From an uncultured Pelagibacteraceae bacterium (GTDB taxonomy: Bacteria > Pseudomonadota > Alphaproteobacteria > Pelagibacterales > Pelagibacteraceae): 35,896 nt of DNA. Position 1 is the first letter of the stretch; each line of letters opens with the position of its first letter. The stretch lies in the NCBI GenBank assembly GCA_902597555.1, contig CACJYE010000006.1, positions 1 to 35,896 of the forward strand, in the 5' to 3' direction. Of the stretch, positions 1 to 13,264 are shown piece by piece. Below the pieces are notes generated by a model. It saw only the letters and a program-made list of their open reading frames with translations. It did no database searches and was not told the DNA's origin. The translations under genes and the position numbers were made by a program.

Positions 1-383
1 AAATGTCTACTGCAGTTCAGTACAATCTTCCTATAAAAATATTTATTTTAAATAATCAATATATGGGAATGGTAAGACAATGGCAGGAACTATTGCATGA
101 AAAAAATTATTCTGAAAGTTATTCTGAAGCATTACCAGATTTCATGAAAATGGCAGAGGCTTATGGGTGCAAAGGAATTAAAGCGGACAATCCATCTGAT
201 CTGGATGACAAAATTCAAGAAATGATCGACTACGATGGACCTGTTATTTTTGATTGTCATGTAGACCCTAATGAAAATTGTTTTCCAATGATTCCATCTG
301 GAAAACCTCACAATCAAATGATCTTGGGCCCAAATGATCAAGAGGATAATAAAATTAAGGGAAAAGGCAAAGCTTTAGTATAA
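1..383 (+). CDS. ilvB: Acetolactate synthase large subunit, C-terminal part (5' truncated by window edge)
   Basis: Motif NNQYMGMVRQWQ and C-terminal FDCHVDPNENCFPMIPSGKPHNQMI are typical of the ThDP-binding AHAS large subunit; followed by ilvN/H and ilvC. Confidence 0.95.
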   Translation, partial: MSTAVQYNLPIKIFILNNQYMGMVRQWQELLHEKNYSESYSEALPDFMKMAEAYGCKGIKADNPSDLDDKIQEMIDYDGPVIFDCHVDPNENCFPMIPSGKPHNQMILGPNDQEDNKIKGKGKALV

Positions 384-388
384 TTAAA

Positions 389-937
389 ATGCCAAAATCA
401 AAATCAGCCTATAGTGTACCTACAAAGAAAGAAAAACCAGAAACGTATATTTTTGTTGTGTGGGTTGATAATGAAGCTGGTGTACTTGCTAGAGTTGTTG
501 GTCTTTTTTCAGGAAGAGGGTATAATATAGAGTCTTTAGCAGTTGCCGAAGTTGATGCAATTAAAAATATTTCAAGAATAACAATCGTTACCACAGGAAC
601 TCCACAAGTGATAGATCAAATTAAGCTTCAATTAACTAAATTAGTTCCTGTTCACAAAGTAGCGGAATTTCAGAGGGAAGATAAAAATGTAATTTTTAAA
701 GAAATGGCTTTATTTAAAGTAGTTGGCAAAAGAAATAAAATAGAAAAATGTTTAAATGCTTGTAAAAGATTTAATCCCGTAATATTAGACAAAACTAAAA
801 CCTCTGCCGTAATTCAGATTACTGCACTAAGAAGAGAAATTGATAAAATGAATAAAAAATTAAAGCCCTTTGGACTTATTAGCACTTCGAGAACTGGGGC
901 AGTAGCTATGACAAGAGGTGCTAAAATATTTAATTAA
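389..937 (+). CDS. ilvN: Acetolactate synthase small (regulatory, ACT-domain) subunit
   Basis: ACT-like N-terminus VDNEAGVLARVVGLFSGRGYNIESLAV; sits between the large subunit and ilvC. Confidence 0.95.
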   Translation: MPKSKSAYSVPTKKEKPETYIFVVWVDNEAGVLARVVGLFSGRGYNIESLAVAEVDAIKNISRITIVTTGTPQVIDQIKLQLTKLVPVHKVAEFQREDKNVIFKEMALFKVVGKRNKIEKCLNACKRFNPVILDKTKTSAVIQITALRREIDKMNKKLKPFGLISTSRTGAVAMTRGAKIFN

Positions 938-1978
<1,041 letters not shown>

Positions 1979-2002
1979 ATTTTATTAGAAAATTATTGCT
2001 AC

Positions 2003-2008
2003 TATAAT
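2003..2008 (+). promoter_or_regulatory. Possible -10 element (TATAAT) upstream of the ABC binding-protein gene
   Basis: Exact TATAAT in the 82-bp intergenic region; no convincing -35. AT-rich background makes chance matches common. Confidence 0.3.
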
Positions 2009-2060
2009 TCAATTATTTCACTTATACTTTTTTAAATAAATTTAAAAAACGAGGGGAATA

Positions 2061-3623
2061 ATGAAGACTAAAAATATAGTAAGAATATTATTGTCGTTAG
2101 TTCTAGTATTCGGATTTTCTTCAGCATGGGCAAAAACTATTAAATGGTCTATGCAAGGAGACAGTCTAACGCTAGATCCACATGCACAAAATGAGGGTCC
2201 AACTACACAAGTATCTAGACAAGTTTACGAAGCTCTAGTTCAAAGGGGTTTGGACATGAAAATAGGACCTGCTTTAGCAACAAAATGGAAAGCTACTGAT
2301 CCAAATACTTGGATTTTTACTTTAAGAGAAGACGCTAAGTTTTCAGATGGTTCTGGAATGACATCTGCAGATGTTGTTTTTAGTATATTAAGAGCTAAGC
2401 AAAGAACATCTGATTTTAAAGAATACATCAGCACTGTTGCTAATGTAGAAGCGGTTGGAGATTACTCTGTTAAAATAACTACAAGTAAACCTAACCCTAT
2501 TCTTTTAAACCAATTATCTAACATTTTTATAATGTCTAAAGCTTGGTCAGAGAAAAACTTTGCAATGTCTCCACAAAATTGGGATGCAGGACAAGAAACT
2601 TTCTCTGCTACTAATGCTATGGGAACCGGTCCGTTTAAAATAACTTTAAGAGAACCAAATACTAAAACAGTGTTTAAAAGAAATAAACATTGGTGGGGTG
2701 AGATGAAGGACAAAAAAGTAACTCAAATTGAATTAATGCCTATAAAAAATGCAGCTACAAGAGTTGCAGCTTTATTATCAGGTGAAATTGATATAGTTAC
2801 TGATGCTCCAGTTCAAGATTTAAAAAGAATTGGATCTTCTTCAGGTCATAAAGTTGAAAGTACAGCTCAAATGAGAACAATTTTCTTAGGTATGGATCAA
2901 GCAGCTGATAAATTAAGAACCGGAAATACAGGTGATAATCCATTCAAGAAAAAAGAAGTAAGACAAGCTCTTTATCAAGCAATTGATATAGAAGCGATTA
3001 AGAAAAAAGTTATGAGAGGTTTAAGTGAACCAGCAGGCATTATAACTTTCCCAGGTGTAAATGGGTATACAGCTGATCTTGATAAAAGATTACCTTACGA
3101 TGTTAATGCTGCAAAAAAACTTTTAGCTGATGCGGGTTATCCTAATGGTTTTGACGTTGAACTTAGATGTCCTAATGACAGATATGTAAACGATGAGGCA
3201 ATATGTACGGCTGTTGTTGGAATGTTGGGTAAAATTGGAGTTAACGTTAACTTATTTGCTCAAACTAAAAGTAAACACTTCAAAGAGCTTAAAGATGATC
3301 AAGGTGATTTTTACATGCTAGGATGGGGTGTTCCAACTTTAGATAGTCACTATGTTTTCCATTACTTATATGAGTCTGGTGCTAGCTGGAACAAAGTTAA
3401 CTTTAGTAATGCAGATGTTGATGCTGCAATTAGAGTTATGGAAGGTGAAGTTGATTTAGATAAGAGAAATGCTGCCATTGCAAAAGCTTGGAAAATAGTA
3501 AAAGATGATATTTCTTATCTTCCTTTACATCACCAAGTAATTTCTTGGGCATCTAAAAGCAATGTTAATGTTCCTATCAGACCGAATAACGAACCGTTAT
3601 TCAGAACTGCTAGTTTTAACTAA
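2061..3623 (+). CDS. ABC transporter substrate-binding protein, family 5 (dipeptide/oligopeptide/nickel type)
   Basis: Signal peptide, then SMQGDSLTLDPHAQNEGPT and SDGSGMTSADVVFSILRAK, typical of SBP_bac_5; 520 aa; RBS GAGGGG; followed by cognate permeases and ATPase. Confidence 0.93.
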   Translation: MKTKNIVRILLSLVLVFGFSSAWAKTIKWSMQGDSLTLDPHAQNEGPTTQVSRQVYEALVQRGLDMKIGPALATKWKATDPNTWIFTLREDAKFSDGSGMTSADVVFSILRAKQRTSDFKEYISTVANVEAVGDYSVKITTSKPNPILLNQLSNIFIMSKAWSEKNFAMSPQNWDAGQETFSATNAMGTGPFKITLREPNTKTVFKRNKHWWGEMKDKKVTQIELMPIKNAATRVAALLSGEIDIVTDAPVQDLKRIGSSSGHKVESTAQMRTIFLGMDQAADKLRTGNTGDNPFKKKEVRQALYQAIDIEAIKKKVMRGLSEPAGIITFPGVNGYTADLDKRLPYDVNAAKKLLADAGYPNGFDVELRCPNDRYVNDEAICTAVVGMLGKIGVNVNLFAQTKSKHFKELKDDQGDFYMLGWGVPTLDSHYVFHYLYESGASWNKVNFSNADVDAAIRVMEGEVDLDKRNAAIAKAWKIVKDDISYLPLHHQVISWASKSNVNVPIRPNNEPLFRTASFN

Positions 3624-3635
3624 TTAAAAATTATT

Positions 3636-3665
3636 ACAAGCCCTTTAAATTTTTAAAGGGCTTGT
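3636..3665 (+). terminator. Perfect hairpin (14-bp stem) between binding-protein gene and permease gene
   Basis: ACAAGCCCTTTAAA-TT-TTTAAAGGGCTTGT. The T-tail is weak, so it may be a partial terminator or mRNA 3'-stabilising element. Confidence 0.75.
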
Positions 3666-3684
3666 AAGTTTAAACCTTCACAAA

Positions 3685-4668
3685 TTGATAAAATATTTTT
3701 TTAAAAGGCTGTTTCAATCTGCTTTGGTGATGTTGGTTGTCGCTTTTGTGTCTTTTTCTTTATTTAATTTTGTTGGAGATCCGATTAATAACATGGTTGG
3801 AGAAGAGACTTCTGATGAGGAAAGAGCAGAATTAAGAGAAACATTAGGTTTGATGGATCCAATTCATGTTCAATTTTCAAGATTTATAGTTAATGCCTCA
3901 AAGGGTGAGTTTGGAATTTCATATCAATTAAGAAGACCTGTTTCAGAATTAATAGTTGAAAGATTGCCTGCAACTATTGAACTTGTTGTTATTTCTGCAT
4001 TAATTGCTCTTATAACTGGTACATTATTAGGAGTTTATACCGGCATAAATCGAAAAGGCTTTTTAAGCGATTTTGTTTTGGCAGTCTCCTTGTTGGGGGT
4101 TTCGCTACCCACATTTGTAATTGGTATATTATTTATATATTTGTTTGCAGTAATCTTAGGAATATTACCTTCTTTTGGAAGAGGAGAAGTTGTTGATTTA
4201 GGTTTTTGGACTACAGGATTTTTAACAGTCTCTGGACTTAAAGCAATTATACTTCCTTCAGTAACATTAAGTCTTTTCCAAATGACTTATATCATCAGAC
4301 TTGTACGAGCAGAGATGATGGAAATATTACAAACAGATTATATTAAATTTGCGCGTGCTCGAGGTATTAATGAAAATAGTATTAAATACAAACATGCATT
4401 AAAAAATGGATTGATACCAGTAATAACTATAGCAGGAATAAATATTGGAACCCTAATTGCATTTTCAATTATTACCGAAACTGTTTTTCAATGGCCTGGT
4501 ATGGGCTTCTTATTTATTCAAGCAGTTCAATTCGTAGATATACCAATCATGTCAGCTTATTTAGTTTTTATAGCTTTTGTTTTCGTAATGATAAATTTTA
4601 TAGTTGATATTCTTTATTATTTAATTGATCCAAGAATTAGAGTTAAAGGAGATGCTGCAAGTGGATAA
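3685..4668 (+). CDS. ABC transporter permease (DppB-like)
   Basis: MIKYFFKRLFQSALVMLVVAFVSF...ETVFQWPGMGFLF; EAA-loop region ARARGINENSIKYKHALKNGLIPVI; TTG start. Confidence 0.93.
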   Translation: MIKYFFKRLFQSALVMLVVAFVSFSLFNFVGDPINNMVGEETSDEERAELRETLGLMDPIHVQFSRFIVNASKGEFGISYQLRRPVSELIVERLPATIELVVISALIALITGTLLGVYTGINRKGFLSDFVLAVSLLGVSLPTFVIGILFIYLFAVILGILPSFGRGEVVDLGFWTTGFLTVSGLKAIILPSVTLSLFQMTYIIRLVRAEMMEILQTDYIKFARARGINENSIKYKHALKNGLIPVITIAGINIGTLIAFSIITETVFQWPGMGFLFIQAVQFVDIPIMSAYLVFIAFVFVMINFIVDILYYLIDPRIRVKGDAASG

Positions 4669-5590
4669 CAAAACTTTAAGTACTTGGGAAAGAATCAAAG
4701 ATAATGATATTTATCATAGCTTTATTAAATCGCCTACTGCCATTGTATCATCTACAATCTTGTTTATAATTTTTTTCTGTTCTTTTTTTGTTGAGCTCGT
4801 AACACCTTACAATCCCTTTGATCCATCCTCTCTATCATTAATGGATGCATTTACACCACCTTCATGGACAGAAGATGGTCTTGCTAAATTTATTTTAGGC
4901 ACTGATGGACAAGGAAGAGATATGTTATCAACAATTTTGTATGGCTGTAGGATTTCTTTAATAGTAGGTTTTTCTGCGATAATTTTTAGCTTAATTCTTG
5001 GAGTTGGATTGGGATTAACAGCAGGATTTTTTGGGGGAAAATATGAAATGATAGTAATGAGATTAACTGATGTTCAGTTAACAGTACCAAGTATTTTGAT
5101 GGCATTGTTGGTTGATGGAATAGCAAGAGGATTAATCTCAAGAGAAATGCATGATGAAATGGCAATTTATGTTTTAATATTTGCAATCGGTATTTCAGAG
5201 TGGCCACAATTTGCTAGAGTTTCTAGAGCTGCAACTTTGGTGGAAAAAAATAAAGACTATGTTTCAGCATCAACAATAATTGGGGTTTCTAATATAATTA
5301 TTATGTTTAAACATATTTTACCAAATATTTTAAGACCGGTGTTAGTAATTGGAACTATTGGTTTAGCTCTTGCTATTTTAGCTGAGTCTACTTTAAGTTT
5401 TTTAGGAGTTGGCGTACCTCCAACAACACCTTCTTTAGGCACATTGATACGACTTGGTAATGACTTTTTATTTTCAGGAGAATGGTGGATAACTTTCTTT
5501 CCAGCAATTTTCTTAGTTATTTTAGCATTTTCAATTAATTTATTAGGGGATTGGATGAGAGATACTTTAAATCCAAAATTAAAAAAATGA
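4652..5590 (+). CDS. ABC transporter permease (DppC-like)
   Basis: FILGTDGQGRDMLSTILYGCRISLIVG and GDWMRDTLNPKLKK. ORF track starts at 4625, but ATG at 4652 follows AAAGGAG and is the likelier start; overlaps the previous gene. Confidence 0.92.
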   Translation: MLQVDNKTLSTWERIKDNDIYHSFIKSPTAIVSSTILFIIFFCSFFVELVTPYNPFDPSSLSLMDAFTPPSWTEDGLAKFILGTDGQGRDMLSTILYGCRISLIVGFSAIIFSLILGVGLGLTAGFFGGKYEMIVMRLTDVQLTVPSILMALLVDGIARGLISREMHDEMAIYVLIFAIGISEWPQFARVSRAATLVEKNKDYVSASTIIGVSNIIIMFKHILPNILRPVLVIGTIGLALAILAESTLSFLGVGVPPTTPSLGTLIRLGNDFLFSGEWWITFFPAIFLVILAFSINLLGDWMRDTLNPKLKK

Positions 5591-7269
5591 CATTTTTAAA
5601 AATAAACAATCTTAGTGTTGATTACCAAATGAGAAAAGAAACAGTTAACGCTGCTAAGAATGTGAATATTGAGGTTAATAAAGGAGAAATTTTAGGATTA
5701 GTTGGAGAATCTGGATCAGGAAAAAGTACAGTAGGAAACGCTATTATAAATTTAATTGATGAGCCAGGTAAAGTATCTAGTGGATCAGTTATTTTAGGTG
5801 ATCTTAACATTCATGAAAATTCTGAAGGCATTGTTAAATATAGAGGAAATAAAATTGGATTGATATTTCAAGATCCTCAAACTTCACTTAACCCAATTCT
5901 TACAGTGGGGGAACAGTTAATTGAAACAATTCAAACTCATCTTAAATTAGGCAAAGAAGAAGCAAAAAATAAATCTTTAAATTTATTAAAAGAAGTTGGT
6001 ATAAAAGATGCGGAGACAAGATTTGATAATTATCCTCACCAATTCTCAGGTGGAATGAGACAGAGAGTAGTAATTTCTTTAGCTCTATGTTGCGAACCAG
6101 AATTGTTAATTGCAGATGAACCAACAACAGCACTAGATGTATCAATTCAATCTCAGATTTTAGAACTAATTAAAAAATTAACAAAAGAAAGAAACCTTGC
6201 GGTCATCTTAATTACTCATGACATGGGGGTTATAGCTGAAACTGCAGATCGAGTTGCAGTTATGAAAAGTGGCAATTTAGTTGAAATTGGTGAAACCAAA
6301 AAAATATTAACCAAACCACAAGAAAATTATACTAAAAGCTTAGTAAGTTCAGTTCCACCAACTAACAAAAAAATTTCAAGATTTGTAATAGTTGAAAAAG
6401 AAAACAGTGACAAAAAAGAAAATAATATCAAAATATTAAATAGATGGACAAAAAAAGTAATAATAGATCAGGATTTAGTACAAATAAAAAATTTGAGTAA
6501 AATTTTTGACGATAATTTTTTTACAGAAAGTTCTAAGAATTCTGTGATGGCTGTTAATGATGTTTCTTTTGACATAAAAGAAGGTGAGTCTTTTGGCTTA
6601 GTGGGAGAAAGTGGAAGTGGAAAATCTACAATTGCAAAAATGATTGTAAATTTATTTAAACCTTCTTCTGGAAATATCTTTTTTGACAACGTTTGTATTA
6701 CAAAAATAAAACAAAGATCAGAATTAATGAAATTTAGAAAACAAATTCAAATGATATTTCAAGATCCTTATTCTTCACTAAATGGAAGATTAAAAGTGAA
6801 AGATATAATTGCAGAACCAATCACACTTCACAACCCATCCATATCAAATATAGATTTAAATAATTATATTTATGACTTACTTGAGTCTGTAGAATTAACC
6901 CAAAAATCTGCAGATCGATATCCACATGAATTTTCAGGAGGACAGAGACAGAGAATATCTATTGCAAGAGCACTTGCCACACAACCAAGACTTTTGGTTT
7001 GTGACGAACCTACCTCTGCTTTGGATGTAAGTATACAAGCCCAAATATTAAATTTACTTAAAGATCTACAAGAACAATTAAATTTAACAATTTTATTTAT
7101 TAGCCATGACCTACCGGTTGTTAGACAAATGTGCGATAGAATTGGAGTCTTAAAAGATGGCAAATTGTGTGAGGTTTCAAACACTGAGGATTTATTTTTA
7201 AAACCCGACCATGAATATACAAAAGAGCTTTTACGGTTAATGCCTAAAATTGAGTCTATTTATAATTAA
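5587..7269 (+). CDS. ABC transporter ATP-binding protein with two fused ATPase domains (DppD-DppF/YejF-like)
   Basis: Two Walker A motifs (GESGSGKSTVGNA; GESGSGKSTIAKM) and two signature/Walker B sets (FSGGMRQRV...LLIADEPTTALD; FSGGQRQRISIARAL...LLVCDEPTSALD). ATG overlaps the upstream stop (ATGA). Confidence 0.94.
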   Translation: MTFLKINNLSVDYQMRKETVNAAKNVNIEVNKGEILGLVGESGSGKSTVGNAIINLIDEPGKVSSGSVILGDLNIHENSEGIVKYRGNKIGLIFQDPQTSLNPILTVGEQLIETIQTHLKLGKEEAKNKSLNLLKEVGIKDAETRFDNYPHQFSGGMRQRVVISLALCCEPELLIADEPTTALDVSIQSQILELIKKLTKERNLAVILITHDMGVIAETADRVAVMKSGNLVEIGETKKILTKPQENYTKSLVSSVPPTNKKISRFVIVEKENSDKKENNIKILNRWTKKVIIDQDLVQIKNLSKIFDDNFFTESSKNSVMAVNDVSFDIKEGESFGLVGESGSGKSTIAKMIVNLFKPSSGNIFFDNVCITKIKQRSELMKFRKQIQMIFQDPYSSLNGRLKVKDIIAEPITLHNPSISNIDLNNYIYDLLESVELTQKSADRYPHEFSGGQRQRISIARALATQPRLLVCDEPTSALDVSIQAQILNLLKDLQEQLNLTILFISHDLPVVRQMCDRIGVLKDGKLCEVSNTEDLFLKPDHEYTKELLRLMPKIESIYN

Positions 7270-7371
7270 TTTTTCGTAAGCCTAAAATGGTCGATTAAAA
7301 TTGATTATTTAACTAATTAATTTGTAATCTCTCTCATAGATTGTATTATAGATTTTCTAAAAATTTTAGTT

Positions 7372-9977
<2,606 letters not shown>

Positions 9978-9982
9978 GAAAA

Positions 9983-10831
9983 ATGGCTACTGGCAGAGAT
10001 GATTTTGTAATTGCCATTAGGTCAGCTTTCTTAAAAAAAAAAGATAAACAAAAATTTTCTTTATTAACTTTAATTATTTTATCAATTTTTGTAATTGTTC
10101 TAAGTAATTTTAATTTTAAAGCAATACAATTTGTTAAATTAGGAATTAATGAAGTAATTTATAGATCATCTCATATTGCATCAATCCCAGAAAATAAATT
10201 AAAAGAAATAACTTCAAAATTAAAATCACATATGCATTTATATGAAAGTCATCAGAAAGATTTAATTAAAATAGAAAATTCTGATCAACTTAAATTACAA
10301 AATGAGTTTTTAACTGCAGAAAATAAAAAGCTTAGAGAGTTACTTGACGAAAGTATAAATTCACAAGAAATTTTTGCAAGAGTTTTAATTGATAAAGACA
10401 GCCCTTATTTAAAATCAGTAGTATTAAATAAAGGCTCAAAAGATAAAGTAAAAATTGGAATGGCAGTTATTGATGATGTTTATCTAGTTGGACAGATAAT
10501 TGAAGTAAATTATACTAATTCAAGGGCATTACTATTGTCTGACCTTAATAGTAAAATACCATCTGTTCTAGAGCCAGATGACATACAAGCTGTTATTTCT
10601 GGTACAGGAAGTGAATTTGGAAAAATCGAACATACTCAAGAAGAATTTAGAGAAGATTTTAAAAATAAAGAAATTTTTGCTTACACCTCAGGTCTTGGTG
10701 GTTTATTCAAACCTGGTATACCAATTGGAAAAATTAACAACATATCAGAAGGAAAAATTTATTTTTTTTCTGATTTTACACAACTCAACTATGTAAAAAT
10801 AGTATCTTATAAAATAGGTGGAGAAGAATAA
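9983..10831 (+). CDS. mreC: Rod shape-determining protein MreC
   Basis: N-terminal TM, coiled-coil (LQNEFLTAENKKLRELLD), then RVLIDKDSPYLKSVVLNKGSKDKVKIGMAVID; position in the mre operon. Confidence 0.9.
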   Translation: MATGRDDFVIAIRSAFLKKKDKQKFSLLTLIILSIFVIVLSNFNFKAIQFVKLGINEVIYRSSHIASIPENKLKEITSKLKSHMHLYESHQKDLIKIENSDQLKLQNEFLTAENKKLRELLDESINSQEIFARVLIDKDSPYLKSVVLNKGSKDKVKIGMAVIDDVYLVGQIIEVNYTNSRALLLSDLNSKIPSVLEPDDIQAVISGTGSEFGKIEHTQEEFREDFKNKEIFAYTSGLGGLFKPGIPIGKINNISEGKIYFFSDFTQLNYVKIVSYKIGGEE

Positions 10832-11349
10832 TGTCATCACTTAATAAAAGTCCTTTTTTAAAAATATTCTTATCCTACTCACCATTTATAATGTTATTTT
10901 TTTCTGTATTTAATGAACTTGATTTTAATTACTTAAAACTTGATTATTTTTCTTTTAATTTTGTTCATCTATTAATTTTTTTTTGGACTTTAAGAAATCC
11001 TGATCAATTAGGTTATCTAGCAATTTTCTTTGCAGGAATAGTTAATGATGTTGTAATAGGTATACCAATAGGAATTAGTAGTTTTTGTTACCTTATTCTT
11101 TGCTCGGTAACAGCTTACATAAGAAACATTACTTTAACCCCAAATTTTATGAAGGATTGGATATCATTATTATTCACAATTTTATTAATAAATTCAATTC
11201 AAGTGATTATTTTGGATTTGGTCTTTTTGATTAAAGTTGATTACACAAATTATTTGATTAATTCAGGTTTTACTTTTTTATTTTATCCAATATTTTTTTT
11301 ATTTTTTAATTTTTTGAACGAAAGAATTTCATATCAAACAAATGATTAA
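10831..11349 (+). CDS. mreD: Rod shape-determining protein MreD
   Basis: Small multi-TM protein between mreC and mrdA; contains GFAGI/GIPIGISS-like pattern (FFAGIVNDVVIGIPIGISSFCYL). Confidence 0.85.
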   Translation: MSSLNKSPFLKIFLSYSPFIMLFFSVFNELDFNYLKLDYFSFNFVHLLIFFWTLRNPDQLGYLAIFFAGIVNDVVIGIPIGISSFCYLILCSVTAYIRNITLTPNFMKDWISLLFTILLINSIQVIILDLVFLIKVDYTNYLINSGFTFLFYPIFFLFFNFLNERISYQTND

Positions 11350-13264
11350 ATCTAATTCAGGAATAAGAAAAACAGATGTAATTAATAGAAGGATGTTCAT
11401 AATCGGAGCAGCAAAAGTAGTAGTTTTTGTTGGTATCGTTGCTCGTTTATTTTCTCTTCAAATAAACGAAAATAAAAAATATTTAACACTTTCAGATAAA
11501 AATAGAATTAGAGAATGGAAACTCCCACCTACAAGGGGAAATATTGTTGATTATTTTGGAAATGTAATTGCAGGGAATTTAAAAGTTTATCAATTACATA
11601 TAATTCCAGAGCAAGTTGAGAATTTCAATTATTTACTAGTTAGATTAAAAAATCTTTTAAATCTAAGTGACAAAAGAATTGCAAGAATAAATAAATTAAA
11701 AGCAGAGCTAAAACCGTGGGACAGTATTATTGTTTCTGAAAACTTAAGCTGGAGTCAATTTGTAAAAATTAATAATTATTTATACGATCTTGTTGGCGTT
11801 AAACCAGTAATGACAATCTCTAGAAACTATCCATTTAATGATGTATACACACATGTTCTTGGATATGTGAGTCAACCAAATGAACAAGAAATTTTAGAAA
11901 ATGAAATTATCCAAGAAAGATTTGTACCAGGAATGAAAATTGGAAAACTAGGCTTAGAGAAAAGACTTGAAAATCATTTAATTGGAACAAATGCTATTCA
12001 AAGATATGAAGTAAATGCTTACGGAAAAAGAATTAATCAACTCGAGTATCAAAAAGGTGAGCAAGGATCAAAAATACGTTTAACTGTAGACACAGAAATA
12101 CAAAAAGCTTGTGGGAAATTGTTAAATGAAAAAGCAGGATCTATAAGTGTAATGGATATTTATACTGGAGATATAATAGCAATGTATTCATCTCCATCTT
12201 ATAATCCAAACTTATTTTTATTTGGAATAAGTCAAGACGAATGGCAATTAATTAGAAATAACCCATTAAAACCATTAATAAACAAGACGCTTTCGGGTTT
12301 GTACTCTCCAGGTTCAACAATAAAGCCAATCGTTGCTCTTTCAGCTTTAGAAAATAAAGTAATAGATACAAAGTTTAAAGTTAAATGCACAGGAAAAATG
12401 GAGTTATATGGACAAACATTTCACTGTTGGAAGGAAAAAGGACATGGTTGGGTAAGTTTGAGAAATGCAATGAAACAATCGTGTGATACATATTTTTATG
12501 AAGTTGCTAGGTTATTAGGTGTTGATAGATTGAACATTACAGCTGAAAAGTTTGGCTTAGGTAAAAAAGTTCTCGGCGATTATTTTGATAATGAAAAAAG
12601 AGGATTATTTCCAAATACAAAATGGAAAAAAAATAATCTCGGTAAAGGCTGGGTATTAGGGGAAACTTTAATAACAGGTATTGGTCAAGGCTATATACAA
12701 TCAACTCCTTTACAACTTTGTATGATGACTGCACAAATTGCAAATGGAGGTTTTGCTGTAAAACCAAAAATAATTGTGGATAGTAATCCAATTTCTTATG
12801 AAGATGCAAAACAATCAATGGAAAGTGGGTTATTATTTGATACTGACTCTGAGCAATTGTTAGACAAAAAGTTATTTAAAAACCAAAAAAATATTAAGAT
12901 TGTTCAAGAAGCTATGTTCGCTTCAACTAATGAAAGATTTGGGACCTCTTATAAATCAAGAATTGATGATCCTAAATACCAATTTGCAGGAAAAACAGGA
13001 ACAGCTCAGGTAAAGAGAATTAGCAAAAGAGAGAGGGAATTGGATTTAGAATTAGAGCAAATACCATACAAAGATAGAGATCATGCTTTATATATTGCTT
13101 ATGGCCCATATATTAACCCAAGATATGCGCTTAGTATAATTGTAGAACATGGTGGTTCTGGAAGTAAGGCGGCAGCACCAATTGCAAAAAAATTATTTAA
13201 ATTAATTATCGACAGGCATGATTTAAGAAATAAACAATCAAATTTTGAGAGGATTACTGTTTAA
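11342..13264 (+). CDS. mrdA: Penicillin-binding protein 2 (elongasome transpeptidase)
   Basis: PPTRGNIVDYFGNVIAGN, SxxK (SPGSTIKP), SCD and KTGTAQ motifs; next to rodA. Confidence 0.95.
   Translation: MIKSNSGIRKTDVINRRMFIIGAAKVVVFVGIVARLFSLQINENKKYLTLSDKNRIREWKLPPTRGNIVDYFGNVIAGNLKVYQLHIIPEQVENFNYLLVRLKNLLNLSDKRIARINKLKAELKPWDSIIVSENLSWSQFVKINNYLYDLVGVKPVMTISRNYPFNDVYTHVLGYVSQPNEQEILENEIIQERFVPGMKIGKLGLEKRLENHLIGTNAIQRYEVNAYGKRINQLEYQKGEQGSKIRLTVDTEIQKACGKLLNEKAGSISVMDIYTGDIIAMYSSPSYNPNLFLFGISQDEWQLIRNNPLKPLINKTLSGLYSPGSTIKPIVALSALENKVIDTKFKVKCTGKMELYGQTFHCWKEKGHGWVSLRNAMKQSCDTYFYEVARLLGVDRLNITAEKFGLGKKVLGDYFDNEKRGLFPNTKWKKNNLGKGWVLGETLITGIGQGYIQSTPLQLCMMTAQIANGGFAVKPKIIVDSNPISYEDAKQSMESGLLFDTDSEQLLDKKLFKNQKNIKIVQEAMFASTNERFGTSYKSRIDDPKYQFAGKTGTAQVKRISKRERELDLELEQIPYKDRDHALYIAYGPYINPRYALSIIVEHGGSGSKAAAPIAKKLFKLIIDRHDLRNKQSNFERITV

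Noticed and set aside
4625-4651. N-terminal extension of the DppC-like permease in the ORF track
   Set aside because: Non-ATG start inside the upstream gene; ATG at 4652 has a good RBS.
6870-7184. 104-aa minus-strand ORF inside the fused ATPase
   Set aside because: Antisense to conserved ABC signature and Walker B coding; no recognisable domain.
7270-7371. leuA leader as a leucine attenuator
   Set aside because: No Leu-rich leader peptide and no convincing terminator hairpin in the 102-bp region.
10033-10042. A10 tract in mreC as a possible frameshift site
   Set aside because: The mreC frame reads through correctly (AFLKKKDKQKFS), so no disruption is visible.
10578-10796. 72-aa + strand ORF within mreC in another frame
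   Set aside because: Out-of-frame shadow in AT-rich coding sequence; mreC itself is intact.
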